The notes: generated from the sequence alone by a model not told the origin. DNA of 64,000 bases from Pelagerythrobacter rhizovicinus (GCF_004135625.1 NZ_SDPV01000001.1:990501-1054500); one strand, 5' to 3'. Positions 9,363 through 19,476 are shown, counted from the stretch's first letter. Translations and numbers: made by a program.

Positions 9363-10355
9363 CTACCGTGCCATTTCGATCCAGCGGTCGAGCAGAGCGC
9401 CCGCGCGCCCGCTATCGATCGACTCCGCAGCGGTCGCCGCCCCTTCCTCCCATCCTCGGGCAGCCCCTGCAACGATCAGTGTTGCTGCAGCGTTGAGCAG
9501 CACGGCATCGCGATAAGGGCCGGGCGCACCCATCAGCAGGGCCTTGAGCGATCGGGCATTGTGCAAGGCGTCGCCCCCGCGGATCGCCTCGACAGGAGCA
9601 TGCGAGAGGCCCGCCATGGAAGCGTCGACCCGGCGCATCTCGAAATCGTTGCCGACGACGTCGGCGACCTCGTTGCCGCCGGCGAGGCTCAGCTCGTCGA
9701 GCCCCTCGTCGCCCGACGCGATGAAGGTGCGCTCCGTCCCGAGCCTGGCCTTGGCCGCTGCGTAGATAGGCACGTAGCCGGGGCGGGCGATGCCGATCAG
9801 CTGGCGTCGCACGCCGGCCGGGTTCGACAGGGGGCCCATGAGGTTGAAGATCGTGCGCCGGCCGAGCCGCTGGCGGAGCGGCTGAATGCGTCCCATGGCA
9901 GGGTGGTGGTTCTTGGCAAAGAGGAAGCAGATCCCGAGTTCTGCCAAGGTCTTCTCGGCGGTTCTTCCCGCCGCTTCCATGTCGAGCCCGAGCGCCTCGA
10001 GCGTGTCCGCCGCCCCGGACTTGCTGCTGGCCGCGCGGTTGCCGTGCTTGGCGACAGGCACGCCCGCGGCCGCAACGACGAGGCTGACGGCGGTCGAGAC
10101 GTTGAGCGTGTGGTGGCCGTCACCCCCGGTGCCGCAGCAGTCGACGGCATCGTCCGGCGCCGCGACCGGGATCATCCGCGCACGGAGCGCGCGCGCCGCG
10201 CCGGCGATCTCGTCCGCCGTCTCGCTGCGTTCGGTGATCTCGATGAGAAACCGGGCGATCTCCTCCTCGCTCGTCTCGCCGTCGAGGATCCAGCCGAAGA
10301 CTTCCTCGGCCTCGGCTTCGGAGAGATGCGGTTCCGCCTGCGGGAGCGTCTTCAT
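9363..10355 (-). CDS. trpD: Anthranilate phosphoribosyltransferase
   Basis: This 330-residue enzyme transfers phosphoribosyl from PRPP to anthranilate. It has the glycine-rich PRPP-binding segment [17 protein letters not shown] and the conserved [21 protein letters not shown] region, and its length is normal for TrpD. The ATG at 10355 overlaps the trpG stop by 4 bases (ATGA), which sets the start; the open frame further upstream merely runs through trpG in another frame. It is translationally coupled to trpG. Confidence 0.96.
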   Translation of the reverse strand: MKTLPQAEPHLSEAEAEEVFGWILDGETSEEEIARFLIEITERSETADEIAGAARALRARMIPVAAPDDAVDCCGTGGDGHHTLNVSTAVSLVVAAAGVPVAKHGNRAASSKSGAADTLEALGLDMEAAGRTAEKTLAELGICFLFAKNHHPAMGRIQPLRQRLGRRTIFNLMGPLSNPAGVRRQLIGIARPGYVPIYAAAKARLGTERTFIASGDEGLDELSLAGGNEVADVVGNDFEMRRVDASMAGLSHAPVEAIRGGDALHNARSLKALLMGAPGPYRDAVLLNAAATLIVAGAARGWEEGAATAAESIDSGRAGALLDRWIEMAR

Positions 10356-10951
10356 GCCGGCACCTTCGCGTCGATCCCGCAGATCGCGAGGAAATTGGCG
10401 AGCGGCGCGTGACCGTGCTCGGTGGCAATGCTTTCGGGGTGGAACTGCACCCCGTGGATCGGCAGCTCGACGTGGCGGAAGCCCATGACGTTCGTGCCGT
10501 CGAGCCCGGGGGTCTCGCTGGTCGCGTTGACCGCCAGAACCGGGGGAACGTCCTCGACGATCAGCGAGTGATAGCGGGTGGCGGTGAACGGGGAGGGCAG
10601 GCCGGCGAAGACGCCGGTGCCGTCGTGCTCGACCGGCGAGGTCTTGCCGTGCATCAGCCCGCCGCGGACGACGCGCCCGCCGAAATGCTGCCCGATCGCC
10701 TGATGACCGAGGCACACGCCGAGCAGCGGCAGGCGGGCATCCGCGCAGGCGGCGACGAGATCGAGACTGATCCCGGCCTCGTTGGGCGTGCACGGCCCCG
10801 GGGAGATCAGAACGCCCGCAGGCCCGCTCGCAACCGCTTCCGCCGCGGTCAGCGCATCGTTGCGCTCGACGCGGACCTCGGCCCCGAGTTCCATCAGGTA
10901 ATGGACCAGGTTGAAGGTGAAGCTGTCGTAATTGTCGATGACGAGGATCAT
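10352..10951 (-). CDS. trpG: Anthranilate synthase component II (glutamine amidotransferase)
   Basis: This 199-residue class I glutamine amidotransferase supplies ammonia to TrpE. It begins [19 protein letters not shown], typical of TrpG/PabA, and has the nucleophile Cys in [12 protein letters not shown] and the catalytic His/Glu pair in VQFHPESI. The ATG at 10951 is chosen over an in-frame TTG at 10987 because this start matches the family N-terminus. Its gene is separated from trpE by two unrelated genes. A PabA role for folate synthesis as well is possible for a single shared subunit, but this cannot be read from sequence. Confidence 0.94.
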   Translation of the reverse strand: MILVIDNYDSFTFNLVHYLMELGAEVRVERNDALTAAEAVASGPAGVLISPGPCTPNEAGISLDLVAACADARLPLLGVCLGHQAIGQHFGGRVVRGGLMHGKTSPVEHDGTGVFAGLPSPFTATRYHSLIVEDVPPVLAVNATSETPGLDGTNVMGFRHVELPIHGVQFHPESIATEHGHAPLANFLAICGIDAKVPA

Positions 10952-11016
10952 GTCGAGGGTCTTCGTGGCTCGGTCGCGCGCGATCAAGCAAGGAAAGCTA
11001 TTGGGGTGTCGATTGC

Positions 11017-11035
11017 TCTCTCCTCATGGGAGAGA
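11017..11035 (-). terminator. Hairpin between pip and trpG
   Basis: TCTCTCC and GGAGAGA form a 7-bp stem around a 5-base loop in the 118-base gap between the pip stop and the trpG start. No T-run and no Trp-codon leader peptide is visible, so it could be an mRNA-end or processing hairpin, a weak terminator, or chance. Confidence 0.35.
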
Positions 11036-11069
11036 TACCGAGGCCCAGGTCAGCGGGAGAACTACCGGC

Positions 11070-12038
11070 TTAGGCTAGCTTCCCCGCAAACCGGTCGCTG
11101 GCACGTACGAGGCCGTCGGTGATGCCCGGCTCGGTGAACAGGTGGCCGCCGTCGGGCACGATCTGCAGGTCCACCTCCGGCCAGGCCTGCTTGAGTGCCC
11201 AGGCCGCGGCAGGCGGGGTGCAGCAGTCGTGCCGCCCCTGCACGATCACGCCGGGGATGCCCCTCAGCCGATGCGCGTTGGCGAGGAGTTGGCCTTCCTC
11301 GAGCCAGCACTTGTGGCGGAAATAGTGGTTCTCGATCCGCGCGATGGCGATCGCGTGATCGTCTTCGGTGAATTCCTCGAGCATCGCAGGATCGGGCAGA
11401 AGCGTTACCGTCATGCCTTCCCAGGTACTCCATGCCTTTGCGGCAGCGAGCTTTGTGGCGCGATCGTCGCTGGTGAGGCGGCGGTGATAGGCCTCGACCA
11501 CGTCGTCCCTCTCGTCCTGCGGGATCAGGCCGATGAAGTCGGTCCAGGCTTCCGGATAGAGCTCGCTTGCGCCGTAAATGTAGAGCCAGTCGAGTTCCGC
11601 CTGTGTCGAGAGGAAGATGCCGCGCAGCACGAGTTCGCTGACCCGCTCCGGGTGCGTCTGCGCGTAGGAGAGCGCCAGGGTCGAGCCCCAGCTCCCGCCA
11701 AAGACCTGCCAGATCTCGTGCCCGCACATCTCGCGCAGCCGTTCCATGTCGGCGACGAGATCCCAGGTCGTGTTGTTCTCGAGGCTCGCGAACGGTGTCG
11801 AGCGACCGCAGCCCCGCTGGTCGAACAGCAGGACGTCGTAAAGTTCCGGATCCCACTGCCGGCGCTGCGTGTCGCTGCAGCCGGAGCCGGGGCCGCCGTG
11901 GAGGAACACGGCCGGCTTGGCGCCGCGCGTGCCGATGCGCTCCCAATAGATCGTGTGTCCATCGCCCACCTCGAGCATTCCGGTCTCGTAGGGCTCGATG
12001 GGCGGGTAGAGAGTGCGTTCGTATGCAATCCGGATCAT
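11070..12038 (-). CDS. pip: Proline iminopeptidase (alpha/beta hydrolase, S33 family)
   Basis: This 322-residue cytosolic peptidase is predicted to remove N-terminal proline from peptides. It shows the oxyanion motif FLHGGPGSGCS (about residue 40), DQRGCGRSTP, and the nucleophile elbow GGSWGSTLAL with the catalytic serine (about residue 110). The acid and histidine are near the C-terminus, with GGHLFTEPG carrying the histidine. The ATG at 12038 overlaps the stop of the upstream lipoprotein gene by 4 bases (ATGA), which fixes the start. It sits inside the trp gene run, between trpE and trpG. Confidence 0.93.
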   Translation of the reverse strand: MIRIAYERTLYPPIEPYETGMLEVGDGHTIYWERIGTRGAKPAVFLHGGPGSGCSDTQRRQWDPELYDVLLFDQRGCGRSTPFASLENNTTWDLVADMERLREMCGHEIWQVFGGSWGSTLALSYAQTHPERVSELVLRGIFLSTQAELDWLYIYGASELYPEAWTDFIGLIPQDERDDVVEAYHRRLTSDDRATKLAAAKAWSTWEGMTVTLLPDPAMLEEFTEDDHAIAIARIENHYFRHKCWLEEGQLLANAHRLRGIPGVIVQGRHDCCTPPAAAWALKQAWPEVDLQIVPDGGHLFTEPGITDGLVRASDRFAGKLA

Positions 12039-12874
12039 GGCTCGTCCTTGTGCTCGACTACGATCATCGGCCCGATCGGTGCCCGGTTGTCGAGGCGGTC
12101 CGTTGCGGGGTCCCACAGCGCGCTGACGCTTCCGTCGAGAAACAACGCATCGGGCGTCTCGAGCACGTCGCGGAAGTAGCGCGCGATAATGCCGAAACTC
12201 ACCGGGCCTTCCGAGATGACGAAGTGCGCGCGCCCTTTCGCGTCGATGCCGACGCCGTTGCGGATCGCCTTGCTCGGTCCGTTCTCCGAGATTTCCGGGT
12301 GCAGCTCGCCGTCGATCACCAGCATCGGCCCGCTCTGCGTGCCGAAGTCGGGACGTTCGCCGACGTTGGTGTAGAAGTCGTCCGCCGTGCGGATTTGCCA
12401 CTTGCCGCCGGTGCCGAAGAACACTCCGTTGGGCTTCATGTGGAAATTGCCCGGTCCGTCCGCACGGTTGAGTTCCTTGAGACGGTCGCCGTTCTCGACG
12501 TAGTAGCCGATCGGCTTGCCTTCGCCGTCGTACATCCCACCGTTCATTGCGAAAGCGACTTTTGGCGCATCGTCACTCCGGTCGGCGGCAAGCTTAGTCA
12601 AGCTGCGGTAAGGTGCGCCGCCGGTGGGCCCGAGCTTGGTGGTGATGCGGTGCGTCGCGGGATCGGCGAGGCAATGGGTAAGCGCCGCCCCTTCGAATGT
12701 GACGCTCTCGCAGGCCGAGGCCACGCTGGAGGTCGGTGTCGGTGTGGGGGAGGGTGCGGCCGCCTTCTCAGCCACTCCACTCCCGATCTCGGTGCGGACG
12801 ACGGGTTCGCCGGCGGGCTGCTCGCCACACGCCGAGAGAGGGAGAAAAGCAGCAAGGGCGATCAGGCGCTTCAC
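12035..12874 (-). CDS. Lipoprotein with phosphodiester glycosidase (NAGPA/DUF2233) domain
   Basis: This 279-residue protein starts at a GTG that overlaps the trpE stop (GTGA). The N-terminus is a lipoprotein signal with lipobox LSAC (about residues 13-16), then a Pro/Thr-rich linker and a ~220-residue domain. That domain shows MNGGMYDGEGKPIGYY, a KPNGVFF segment, SGPMLV, RNGVGID and LFLDGSVSALW, which fit the phosphodiester glycosidase family that includes the NAGPA catalytic domain. It should be membrane-anchored in the periplasm. The substrate is unknown. It is the first of two non-trp genes between trpE and trpG. Confidence 0.85.
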   Translation of the reverse strand: MKRLIALAAFLPLSACGEQPAGEPVVRTEIGSGVAEKAAAPSPTPTPTSSVASACESVTFEGAALTHCLADPATHRITTKLGPTGGAPYRSLTKLAADRSDDAPKVAFAMNGGMYDGEGKPIGYYVENGDRLKELNRADGPGNFHMKPNGVFFGTGGKWQIRTADDFYTNVGERPDFGTQSGPMLVIDGELHPEISENGPSKAIRNGVGIDAKGRAHFVISEGPVSFGIIARYFRDVLETPDALFLDGSVSALWDPATDRLDNRAPIGPMIVVEHKDEP

Positions 12875-14400
12875 TGGCCGAACCCGGGCTCCTGCGCGAT
12901 CCGTGCAGCCTCGCGCGCGGCGGCAAGGAGGGCGCCGGCCTTGGCTTCGCACTCGCGCTGCTCGTAATCCGGATCGCTGTCGGCGACGATGCCGGCGCCT
13001 GCCTGGACGTGGAGCACACCGTCCTTCACCACGCCGGTGCGCAGGACGATGCAGCTATCGACCGACCCGTCGGGCGCGAAATAGCCGACGCCGCCGGCAT
13101 AGGGCCCGCGCGTTTCCGGCTCGAGCTCGGCGATGATCTCGCACGCGCGGACCTTGGGCGCGCCGCTGACGGTGCCTGCGGGAAAGCCCGCGAAGAGCGC
13201 ATCCAACGCGTCCTTGCCGGCACCGAGGCGGCCCACAACGTTACTCACGATGTGCATCACGTGGCTGTAACGCTCGATGGTGAAGCTGTCGGTGACCTCC
13301 ACCGTGCCCTTCGCCGCGACCCGGCCGACATCGTTGCGACCAAGGTCAAGCAACATGAGATGTTCGGCGCGTTCCTTGGGATCGGCGAGAAGGCTCGCCT
13401 CGGCCGCGCGATCCGCCTCCGACGTCGCGCCGCGCGGGCGGGTGCCAGCGATCGGGCGGATGGTGACGTCTCCGTCGCGTACGCGCACGAGAATCTCGGG
13501 ACTCGACCCGACGACGGCGAAGCCGGGCAGGTCGAGGAAGTAGAGGAACGGCGATGGATTCACCCGGCGAAGTGCGCGGTAGAGCGCGAACGGCGGCAGC
13601 GGGAACGGACAGGTGAAACGCTGCGCGAGCACGACCTGGAAAATGTCGCCTGCCTCGATGTACCCTTTAGCGCGGGCAACCATCGCGGCGTAGTCCTCAC
13701 CGGTCATGGTAGCGGCGAGCGCCATCTCCGGCAGTTGCGGAGCGCGATCTGCAGGGGCGACCGGGCCGCCCAGCTTCCGCAGGATATCGTCGATCCGCTC
13801 GGCGGCAGCTTCGATCGCCTGGTCTGGTTCGCCGGCTTCTGCCCAGATCGGCGCGATGCAGAACAGTTCATCGCCCAGCCGGTCGAACACGAGCAGCACG
13901 GTGGGGCGGACGAACAGCATGTCGGGCAGCGCAAGCCTGCTCTGCGGAGCGCGCGGGAGCTTCTCGACCAGCCCGATGGTTTCGTACCCGAAATAGCCCA
14001 CGAGGCAGGCGAGGGCGGGGGGCAGGGCGGCTGGCACGTCTATCCGGCAGCGGCCGACGAGGGCGCGCAGCTCGGTGAGCGCCCCGTCGCTGCATGGCTC
14101 GAACGCCTCTCGATCCCTTTGCCACCGCGAATTGATTTCGGCGCGGTCGCCTTCGGCACGGAACACGAGATCGGGATCTAGCCCGAGCAGGCTGTAGCGT
14201 CCGCGCACCTCGCCGCCCTCGACGGATTCGAGCAGGAAGTCGCCGCGGCCGGGCTCGACCAGCTTCAGCGCCGCGCCGACCGGCGTTTCCGTATCGGCAA
14301 CGACCTTGCGCCAGACGAGCGCCGGCCGCCCCGCTGCGAGTGCTTCGTGTGCGGCGCCCGCGTTGGAGAGGCCGGTGGCGGCCAGGGCGGGGCCTGTCAA
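12871..14400 (-). CDS. trpE: Anthranilate synthase component I
   Basis: This 509-residue chorismate-using enzyme makes anthranilate together with TrpG. The C-terminal chorismate-binding domain contains IAGTRPRGAT, DLGRNDVGRVA, FTIERYSHVMHIVSNV and GTVSGAPKVRACEI, all standard TrpE signatures. The likely start is TTG at 14400, which overlaps the ppiD stop by 4 bases (TTGA); no ATG lies near the expected N-terminus. It ends in a GTGA overlap with the lipoprotein gene. Feedback inhibition by tryptophan is usual for the family but not testable here. Confidence 0.95.
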   Translation of the reverse strand: MTGPALAATGLSNAGAAHEALAAGRPALVWRKVVADTETPVGAALKLVEPGRGDFLLESVEGGEVRGRYSLLGLDPDLVFRAEGDRAEINSRWQRDREAFEPCSDGALTELRALVGRCRIDVPAALPPALACLVGYFGYETIGLVEKLPRAPQSRLALPDMLFVRPTVLLVFDRLGDELFCIAPIWAEAGEPDQAIEAAAERIDDILRKLGGPVAPADRAPQLPEMALAATMTGEDYAAMVARAKGYIEAGDIFQVVLAQRFTCPFPLPPFALYRALRRVNPSPFLYFLDLPGFAVVGSSPEILVRVRDGDVTIRPIAGTRPRGATSEADRAAEASLLADPKERAEHLMLLDLGRNDVGRVAAKGTVEVTDSFTIERYSHVMHIVSNVVGRLGAGKDALDALFAGFPAGTVSGAPKVRACEIIAELEPETRGPYAGGVGYFAPDGSVDSCIVLRTGVVKDGVLHVQAGAGIVADSDPDYEQRECEAKAGALLAAAREAARIAQEPGFGQ

Positions 14401-16331
14401 TTTTGCCCGAGGAGCTGTTTGCGCACCGCCTCGATCGCCGTTTCGTTGCGTTCGATGCCGAGTTCCTTGCGCAGCGCAAGACGGAACTGGTCGATATACT
14501 CGCGACCCATGGTGCCACCAATATCAGTGCGTGCCTGCGCGAATACCGGATCGTCGGCGTTCACTTCGCCGGTCTCGATATCGTCGAGATCGACCACGAA
14601 CCAGCCGTTGTCGTCGGGCGCCTCGAGCTTCTTTGTGGTGCCTTCGGCCATGCTGAACAGCAGCGCGATCGGGGCTGGGAATCGGCCCTGGAGCGCCGCG
14701 AGCTGTTCACGTGTGAGGTCGATCTGCTCGATACTCGGCAGATCCTGTTCTTCCTCGCCGATCGCCGAAGCCAGCGTTGCGCCGCCCCTGACCCGCTTCA
14801 GGACGCGATCCGCGGCGGCACGTGCGGCCTCAGCACCCTGCGCCTGCCGCCAGCCTGCGATCACGTCGTCCCGAATCTCCGCCAGAGGGGCAGCCGCGGA
14901 GGGGGTAATCTGGCTCGCCTCGAAGATCAGGAAAGTCCGACCCCGTTCGATCTCAGCGATCTGCGGCTGACCTTCCGACATCTGGAACGCGGTCTCGAGC
15001 GTCGGAGCGAGAACTTCCGGCGCCGTCTCGTTCGGCGTGTCGTAGACGCCCCCGGACGCCAGGAGCGGACGCGTGGTCCGCGTTTCGATTTCCAGATCGC
15101 GTGCGACATCGGCTAGCGAAATGCCGTCGGCCAGTTGATCTTCGACGTTTGCCGCGAGATCGGCGAGGGCGGTCTGGCGTTTCTCGGTCCGCAGGGCCTC
15201 GGCGATCTCGCCGCGAACCTGATCGAGGGGCCGCGCACCCGTAGCATCGATCTGATCCACCCTCACGACGTGCCAGCCGAGGCCGCTCCGCGCCGGCGTC
15301 GCGAGCTCGCCGCGGCCGGCGGCGAAGACGGCGCTCGCCACCTGGGGCGAGCTCTGCTCCGCAAGATCCTCCTGCGAGACGGGGCCCAATGCGGCCGTGC
15401 CGAAGCCCGCCTCACGCGCCGCGGCCTCCAGCGAACCGCCCGCCTCCACGCGGGCGCGGATCGCGTTTGCCGCTTCCTGCGTGGGGACGATCAACTGGGT
15501 AATGCGGCGGTCCTCACGCGCGGCGTACTGAGCGCTGTTCTCTTCGTAGCGAGCGCGAATCTCCGCCGCGGTCGGCTCGGCCTGGCCGCCCAGGGCATCC
15601 GCGTCGATCACCGCATAGCGGATCACCCGACGCTCCGGCCGGATGAAATCGCCGCGATTCTCCGTGTAGTAGGTCTCGAGAGCCGCCTGACTTGGATCGC
15701 CGGTCGGCGCGAAAGCCTGCGACGGGAGAACCGCAATCGCGCCGCGGCGCCGCTCCTTGAGCAATGCGGCGTAGCGCGCCACGACCTTGTCCGTTGCTTT
15801 CGCGCCGAACGCCATCGGCACGAGCAACTGCTGGGCAAGCAGCCCTTGAGTCAGATCGGCGCGGAAAGCCGCCTCCGAGATACCCTGGGCACCGATCAAC
15901 TGGCGAAAGACGGCGGCGTCGAACTCGCCATCGGCGCCGCGGAACTGCGGAATGGCGAGAATCTCACTGTTGACGAGGTTCTCACCCGCTCGCAGCCCAT
16001 GGCGACGCGCGTATTCCGCAATGGCGGCGCGATCGATCATCTGATCGAGGACGTCATCCAGCCCGCCCTGCTCGATGAACGCGTTCATCGACAGGTTGGG
16101 GTTGCTCTGACGTGCCTGCTCGAGCGCCGCCTGGGCGCTGCCGACAAGGTCGGCTGAATCGATCTTCCGGTCGCCGACGACTGCTACCCTGTCGCCTCCG
16201 GCGATCCCGCCGAACGTGCCCGTATTGGCGACGTCGCTGCTTGCGAAGGCAATCGCGATCAGCGCCAGAAAGGCGAGCGTGACCGGTACGCCAAGCTTCG
16301 ATTGGAAGAAGTTGCGGAAGAACTGAAGCAT
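14397..16331 (-). CDS. ppiD: Peptidyl-prolyl cis-trans isomerase PpiD/SurA-type periplasmic chaperone
   Basis: This 644-residue protein has one N-terminal membrane anchor (about residues 12-31) and a SurA_N-like helical chaperone domain. A parvulin-type PpiC domain (about residues 255-360) ends in SGLGWHVVRVD, and a long C-terminal helical region follows. It resembles PpiD, which is anchored in the inner membrane and helps fold exported proteins. It heads the trp run, being coupled to trpE by a TTGA overlap, and is divergent from tpiA across a 198-base gap that should hold both promoters. Confidence 0.92.
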   Translation of the reverse strand: MLQFFRNFFQSKLGVPVTLAFLALIAIAFASSDVANTGTFGGIAGGDRVAVVGDRKIDSADLVGSAQAALEQARQSNPNLSMNAFIEQGGLDDVLDQMIDRAAIAEYARRHGLRAGENLVNSEILAIPQFRGADGEFDAAVFRQLIGAQGISEAAFRADLTQGLLAQQLLVPMAFGAKATDKVVARYAALLKERRRGAIAVLPSQAFAPTGDPSQAALETYYTENRGDFIRPERRVIRYAVIDADALGGQAEPTAAEIRARYEENSAQYAAREDRRITQLIVPTQEAANAIRARVEAGGSLEAAAREAGFGTAALGPVSQEDLAEQSSPQVASAVFAAGRGELATPARSGLGWHVVRVDQIDATGARPLDQVRGEIAEALRTEKRQTALADLAANVEDQLADGISLADVARDLEIETRTTRPLLASGGVYDTPNETAPEVLAPTLETAFQMSEGQPQIAEIERGRTFLIFEASQITPSAAAPLAEIRDDVIAGWRQAQGAEAARAAADRVLKRVRGGATLASAIGEEEQDLPSIEQIDLTREQLAALQGRFPAPIALLFSMAEGTTKKLEAPDDNGWFVVDLDDIETGEVNADDPVFAQARTDIGGTMGREYIDQFRLALRKELGIERNETAIEAVRKQLLGQN

Positions 16332-16529
16332 GAGGCGGTGGTTCCGGAAGCTGCGATCGATTTTGGGGTTGCGCTATGCGGCGAGCGCTTTATCCGCCCT
16401 GCGGCCTCGCGGCAACAGGTCGGCAGAGCTTTTGACCCGGCAAGGCGAAGCATCTGGCGGGCCCGGCATCTCGCCCCATATAGGCGGCGATCGGAATCGT
16501 CTGAAATTGGGATTACAGGACGGATTGTC

Positions 16530-17294
16530 ATGGCCGAACGGCCCTATATTGTTGGAAATTGGAAGATGAACGGCACGCGGGCGATGCTCGCCCAGGCGCG
16601 TGCCATCGACCGTGCGGCACAGAACCTGATGAAGGTGGAGGTGGCGCTTGCTCCGCCCTTCACTTTGATTCACGCAACCCACAGGGAGGTCGAGCAGATC
16701 GGCGTCGGCGCGCAGGACTGTCACTGTTCCAGCGACGGCGCGCATACCGGCGACATCTCGGCGACGATGGCAGCTGACGCGGGTGCGAAGTTCGTGATCC
16801 TCGGCCATAGCGAGCGCCGACAGAACCACGCCGAGGACGATGCCTTGGTCCGTGCCAAGGCGGAAGCTGCGCTGGCGGCGAGCCTGCGGGTAATCATGTG
16901 CTGCGGCGAGACCGAGGATGTCCGCGATGCAGGCGAGGCCGTTCGGTTCGTGACCGATCAGTTGCGTGCCTCCCTGCCGGAGAGCCTCGAGCGTGCCGGC
17001 GAGATGCTGACCGTCGCTTACGAGCCGGTGTGGGCCATCGGCAGCGGCCGCACCCCCACAGTCGAAGAGATCGGCGCGATGCATCGCGCGATTCGCGCGC
17101 TGCTGCTCGAGCTCTATGGCGAAGCCGACGGTGCGGCGGTACGCATCCTCTACGGCGGCTCGGTCAAGGCCGATAACGCACGCGAACTGCTGGCGGCCGA
17201 CGAGGTTGGCGGTGCGCTGGTCGGCGGTGCCAGCCTGACCGCCGAAAGTTTCATGGGCATCGTCATCGCCGCGGCGGAAGTCCACGAACAATAG
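16530..17294 (+). CDS. tpiA: Triosephosphate isomerase
   Basis: This 254-residue TIM-barrel enzyme interconverts dihydroxyacetone phosphate and glyceraldehyde 3-phosphate. Catalytic residues are in place: Lys12 in NWKMNG, His93 in LGHSERR and Glu165 in YEPVWAIGSG, and the phosphate-binding YGGSVK segment follows. The ATG at 16530 gives the family N-terminus (PYIVGNWKMNG); longer in-frame extensions upstream do not resemble TIM. secG follows 78 bases later, a common alphaproteobacterial arrangement. Confidence 0.97.
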   Translation: MAERPYIVGNWKMNGTRAMLAQARAIDRAAQNLMKVEVALAPPFTLIHATHREVEQIGVGAQDCHCSSDGAHTGDISATMAADAGAKFVILGHSERRQNHAEDDALVRAKAEAALAASLRVIMCCGETEDVRDAGEAVRFVTDQLRASLPESLERAGEMLTVAYEPVWAIGSGRTPTVEEIGAMHRAIRALLLELYGEADGAAVRILYGGSVKADNARELLAADEVGGALVGGASLTAESFMGIVIAAAEVHEQ

Positions 17295-17372
17295 GCGCCA
17301 TGCCCCGGGCGCGACTTGCCCCGGCGCCGCGCAGCCCCTAGATGCGCGGCCAAACGGATCGAGATAGAACGC

Positions 17373-17753
17373 ATGTCCCTTTTCATTTTCCTTTTCGTGC
17401 TCCAGGCGATCGTTGCCGCGGCATTGGTCGGCGTGGTGCTGATGCAGCGTTCCGAAGGGGGCGGGCTCGGCATCGGCGGCAGCCCGACCGGGCTGATGAG
17501 CGCGCGCGGCGCGGCCGACTTCCTGACGCGCGCGACGAAGTGGCTGGCGATCATGTTCGTTCTCCTCTCGATCGCGCTGGCAGCGATCGCGGCGGAGACC
17601 AGCGGGCAGGACAGCATTACCTCGACCCTCGACCGGTCGGCTGCCGAAGATCCGCTCGGGCAGGCAGCGGGCAGCGCACAGCAGCCTGCCGCGCCGGCGA
17701 CGCAGACGCCAGCGCCTGCGAGCGATGATCCGCTCGCCGACGTCACCGAGTAA
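17373..17753 (+). CDS. secG: SecG subunit of the SecYEG protein-export channel
   Basis: This 126-residue inner-membrane protein has two membrane segments (about residues 2-22 and 52-72). Between them is the SecG cytoplasmic signature LMQRSEGGGLGIGGS, followed by an unstructured Ala/Pro/Gln-rich tail. That layout and the tail length are typical of alphaproteobacterial SecG. The ATG at 17373 is chosen because it places the first helix directly at the N-terminus. It lies between tpiA and pyrG on the same strand. Confidence 0.93.
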   Translation: MSLFIFLFVLQAIVAAALVGVVLMQRSEGGGLGIGGSPTGLMSARGAADFLTRATKWLAIMFVLLSIALAAIAAETSGQDSITSTLDRSAAEDPLGQAAGSAQQPAAPATQTPAPASDDPLADVTE

Positions 17754-17775
17754 TCGCATCCCGACAATTGTGGAT

Positions 17776-17793
17776 TGCGGGCGCACGCCCGCA
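17776..17793 (+). terminator. Hairpin between secG and pyrG
   Basis: TGCGGGC and GCCCGCA form a 7-bp perfect stem around GCAC, 23 bases after the secG stop. No clear T-run follows, so termination by it is possible but unproven. Confidence 0.45.
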
Positions 17794-17841
17794 CCATTCC
17801 GCTTGCCCCGACTCATACCTCACGCTTAAGGCCCGACTCCC

Positions 17842-19476
17842 ATGGCGCGGTACATCTTCATCACCGGCGGCGTGGTTTCTTCGCTCGGCAAAGGTCTCAT
17901 GGCGGCGAGCCTCGGCGCGCTGCTGCAGGCGCGCGGGTACAAAGTCCGCATCCGCAAATTCGATCCCTACCTCAACGTCGACCCGGGGACGATGAGCCCC
18001 TATCAGCACGGCGAGGTCTACGTTACCGACGACGGGGCGGAAACCGACCTCGATCTCGGCCACTACGAGCGCTTCACCGGCGTTTCCGCGCGCCAGAGCG
18101 ACAACGTCACTTCAGGCCGGATCTATCAGCAGATCATCGCCCGCGAGCGCCGCGGCGACTATCTGGGGGCCACCGTCCAGGTGATCCCGCACGTGACCGA
18201 CGCGATCAAGGAATTCGCGCTCGCCGATCAGGACGACCACGACTTCATTCTGTGCGAGATCGGCGGCACCGTGGGCGACATCGAATCGCTGCCTTTCATG
18301 GAAGCGATCCGTCAGCTTAGGAACGAGCTCGAGCCCGACCGCACGCTGAGCGTCCACGTGACGCTGGTGCCCTACATCGCGGCGGCCGGCGAGCTGAAGA
18401 CAAAGCCGACGCAGCACTCCGTGCGCGAACTCGCCAGCCTGGGCATCAAACCCGATCTGCTCCTGTGCCGCTGCGAGCATCCGCTGCCCGACAGCGATCG
18501 CCGCAAGATCGCGCAGTTCTGCAACGTGCGACCCGAAGCGGTCATTCCCGCGCTCGATGCATCGTCGATCTACGCTGTGCCGCTGCAGTATCATCGCGAA
18601 GGGCTCGACACCCAGGTGCTCCGCGGCTTCGGGATCGGCGATGCGCCGGAGCCGGATCTGTCGATCTGGCACGATATCCTCGACCGCTACGAGCATCCCG
18701 AAGGCGAAGTGACGATCGGCGTGGTCGGCAAGTACGTCGGCCTGCCCGATGCCTACAAGTCGCTCAATGAGGCGCTGATCCATGGGGGGATGGCCAACCG
18801 GGTGCGGGTCAATATCCGCTGGATCGACGCGGAGTTGTTCGAAGGTGAGGATTCGGAGCTTGCGGCCAAGCTCGAGCCGCTTCACGGCATTCTGGTGCCG
18901 GGCGGCTTCGGCGAGCGCGGATCCGAAGGGAAAATCGCCAGCGTCCGCTTCGCGCGGGAACGCGGCGTGCCGTTCTTCGGCATCTGCCTGGGCATGCAGA
19001 TGGCGTGCATCGAGGGTGCGCGCAGTGCCGGCCATCCGCGCGCGTCGTCGACCGAGTTCGGTGAAACCGCCGAACCCGTGGTCGGGATCATTACCGAATG
19101 GATGAGCGAGGAGGGCCTGCAGAAGCGTGAGGCCGGAGGCGATCTCGGCGGAACGATGCGGCTCGGTGCCTACGATGCGAAGCTTGCAGGCAACAGCCAC
19201 GTCTCACGAATTTACGGCGGGGCGAGGGATATTTCCGAGCGCCATCGCCATCGTTACGAGGTCAACGTGGCCTATCGCGATGCGCTCGAGAGCGGTGGGC
19301 TGATCTTCTCTGGCATGTCACCCGACGGGCTGCTGCCGGAAATCGTCGAGCGCCCCGAGCATCCATGGTTCGTCGGCGTGCAGTTTCACCCTGAGCTGAA
19401 ATCGAAACCGTTCGACCCACACCCGTTGTTCGCCGGCTTTATCGCGGCCGCGCTGGATCAATCGCGTCTCGTCTAA
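17842..19476 (+). CDS. pyrG: CTP synthase
   Basis: This 544-residue enzyme aminates UTP to CTP using glutamine and ATP. The N-terminal synthetase domain starts with the signature [16 protein letters not shown] and includes [15 protein letters not shown] and [11 protein letters not shown]. The C-terminal glutamine amidotransferase domain has [10 protein letters not shown], the nucleophile cysteine in FGICLGMQ and the His/Glu pair in VQFHPEL. Its length matches the family. It is the last gene of the tpiA-secG-pyrG run, and no strong terminator is seen after it. Confidence 0.97.
   Translation: MARYIFITGGVVSSLGKGLMAASLGALLQARGYKVRIRKFDPYLNVDPGTMSPYQHGEVYVTDDGAETDLDLGHYERFTGVSARQSDNVTSGRIYQQIIARERRGDYLGATVQVIPHVTDAIKEFALADQDDHDFILCEIGGTVGDIESLPFMEAIRQLRNELEPDRTLSVHVTLVPYIAAAGELKTKPTQHSVRELASLGIKPDLLLCRCEHPLPDSDRRKIAQFCNVRPEAVIPALDASSIYAVPLQYHREGLDTQVLRGFGIGDAPEPDLSIWHDILDRYEHPEGEVTIGVVGKYVGLPDAYKSLNEALIHGGMANRVRVNIRWIDAELFEGEDSELAAKLEPLHGILVPGGFGERGSEGKIASVRFARERGVPFFGICLGMQMACIEGARSAGHPRASSTEFGETAEPVVGIITEWMSEEGLQKREAGGDLGGTMRLGAYDAKLAGNSHVSRIYGGARDISERHRHRYEVNVAYRDALESGGLIFSGMSPDGLLPEIVERPEHPWFVGVQFHPELKSKPFDPHPLFAGFIAAALDQSRLV

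Noticed and set aside
9363-10991. One long minus-strand frame through trpD and the trpG region
   Set aside because: Only the trpD part (from 10355) has family motifs; the upstream part is trpG read in another frame.
10952-11069. Tryptophan attenuator before trpG
   Set aside because: No leader peptide with Trp codons and no competing hairpins ending in a T-run.
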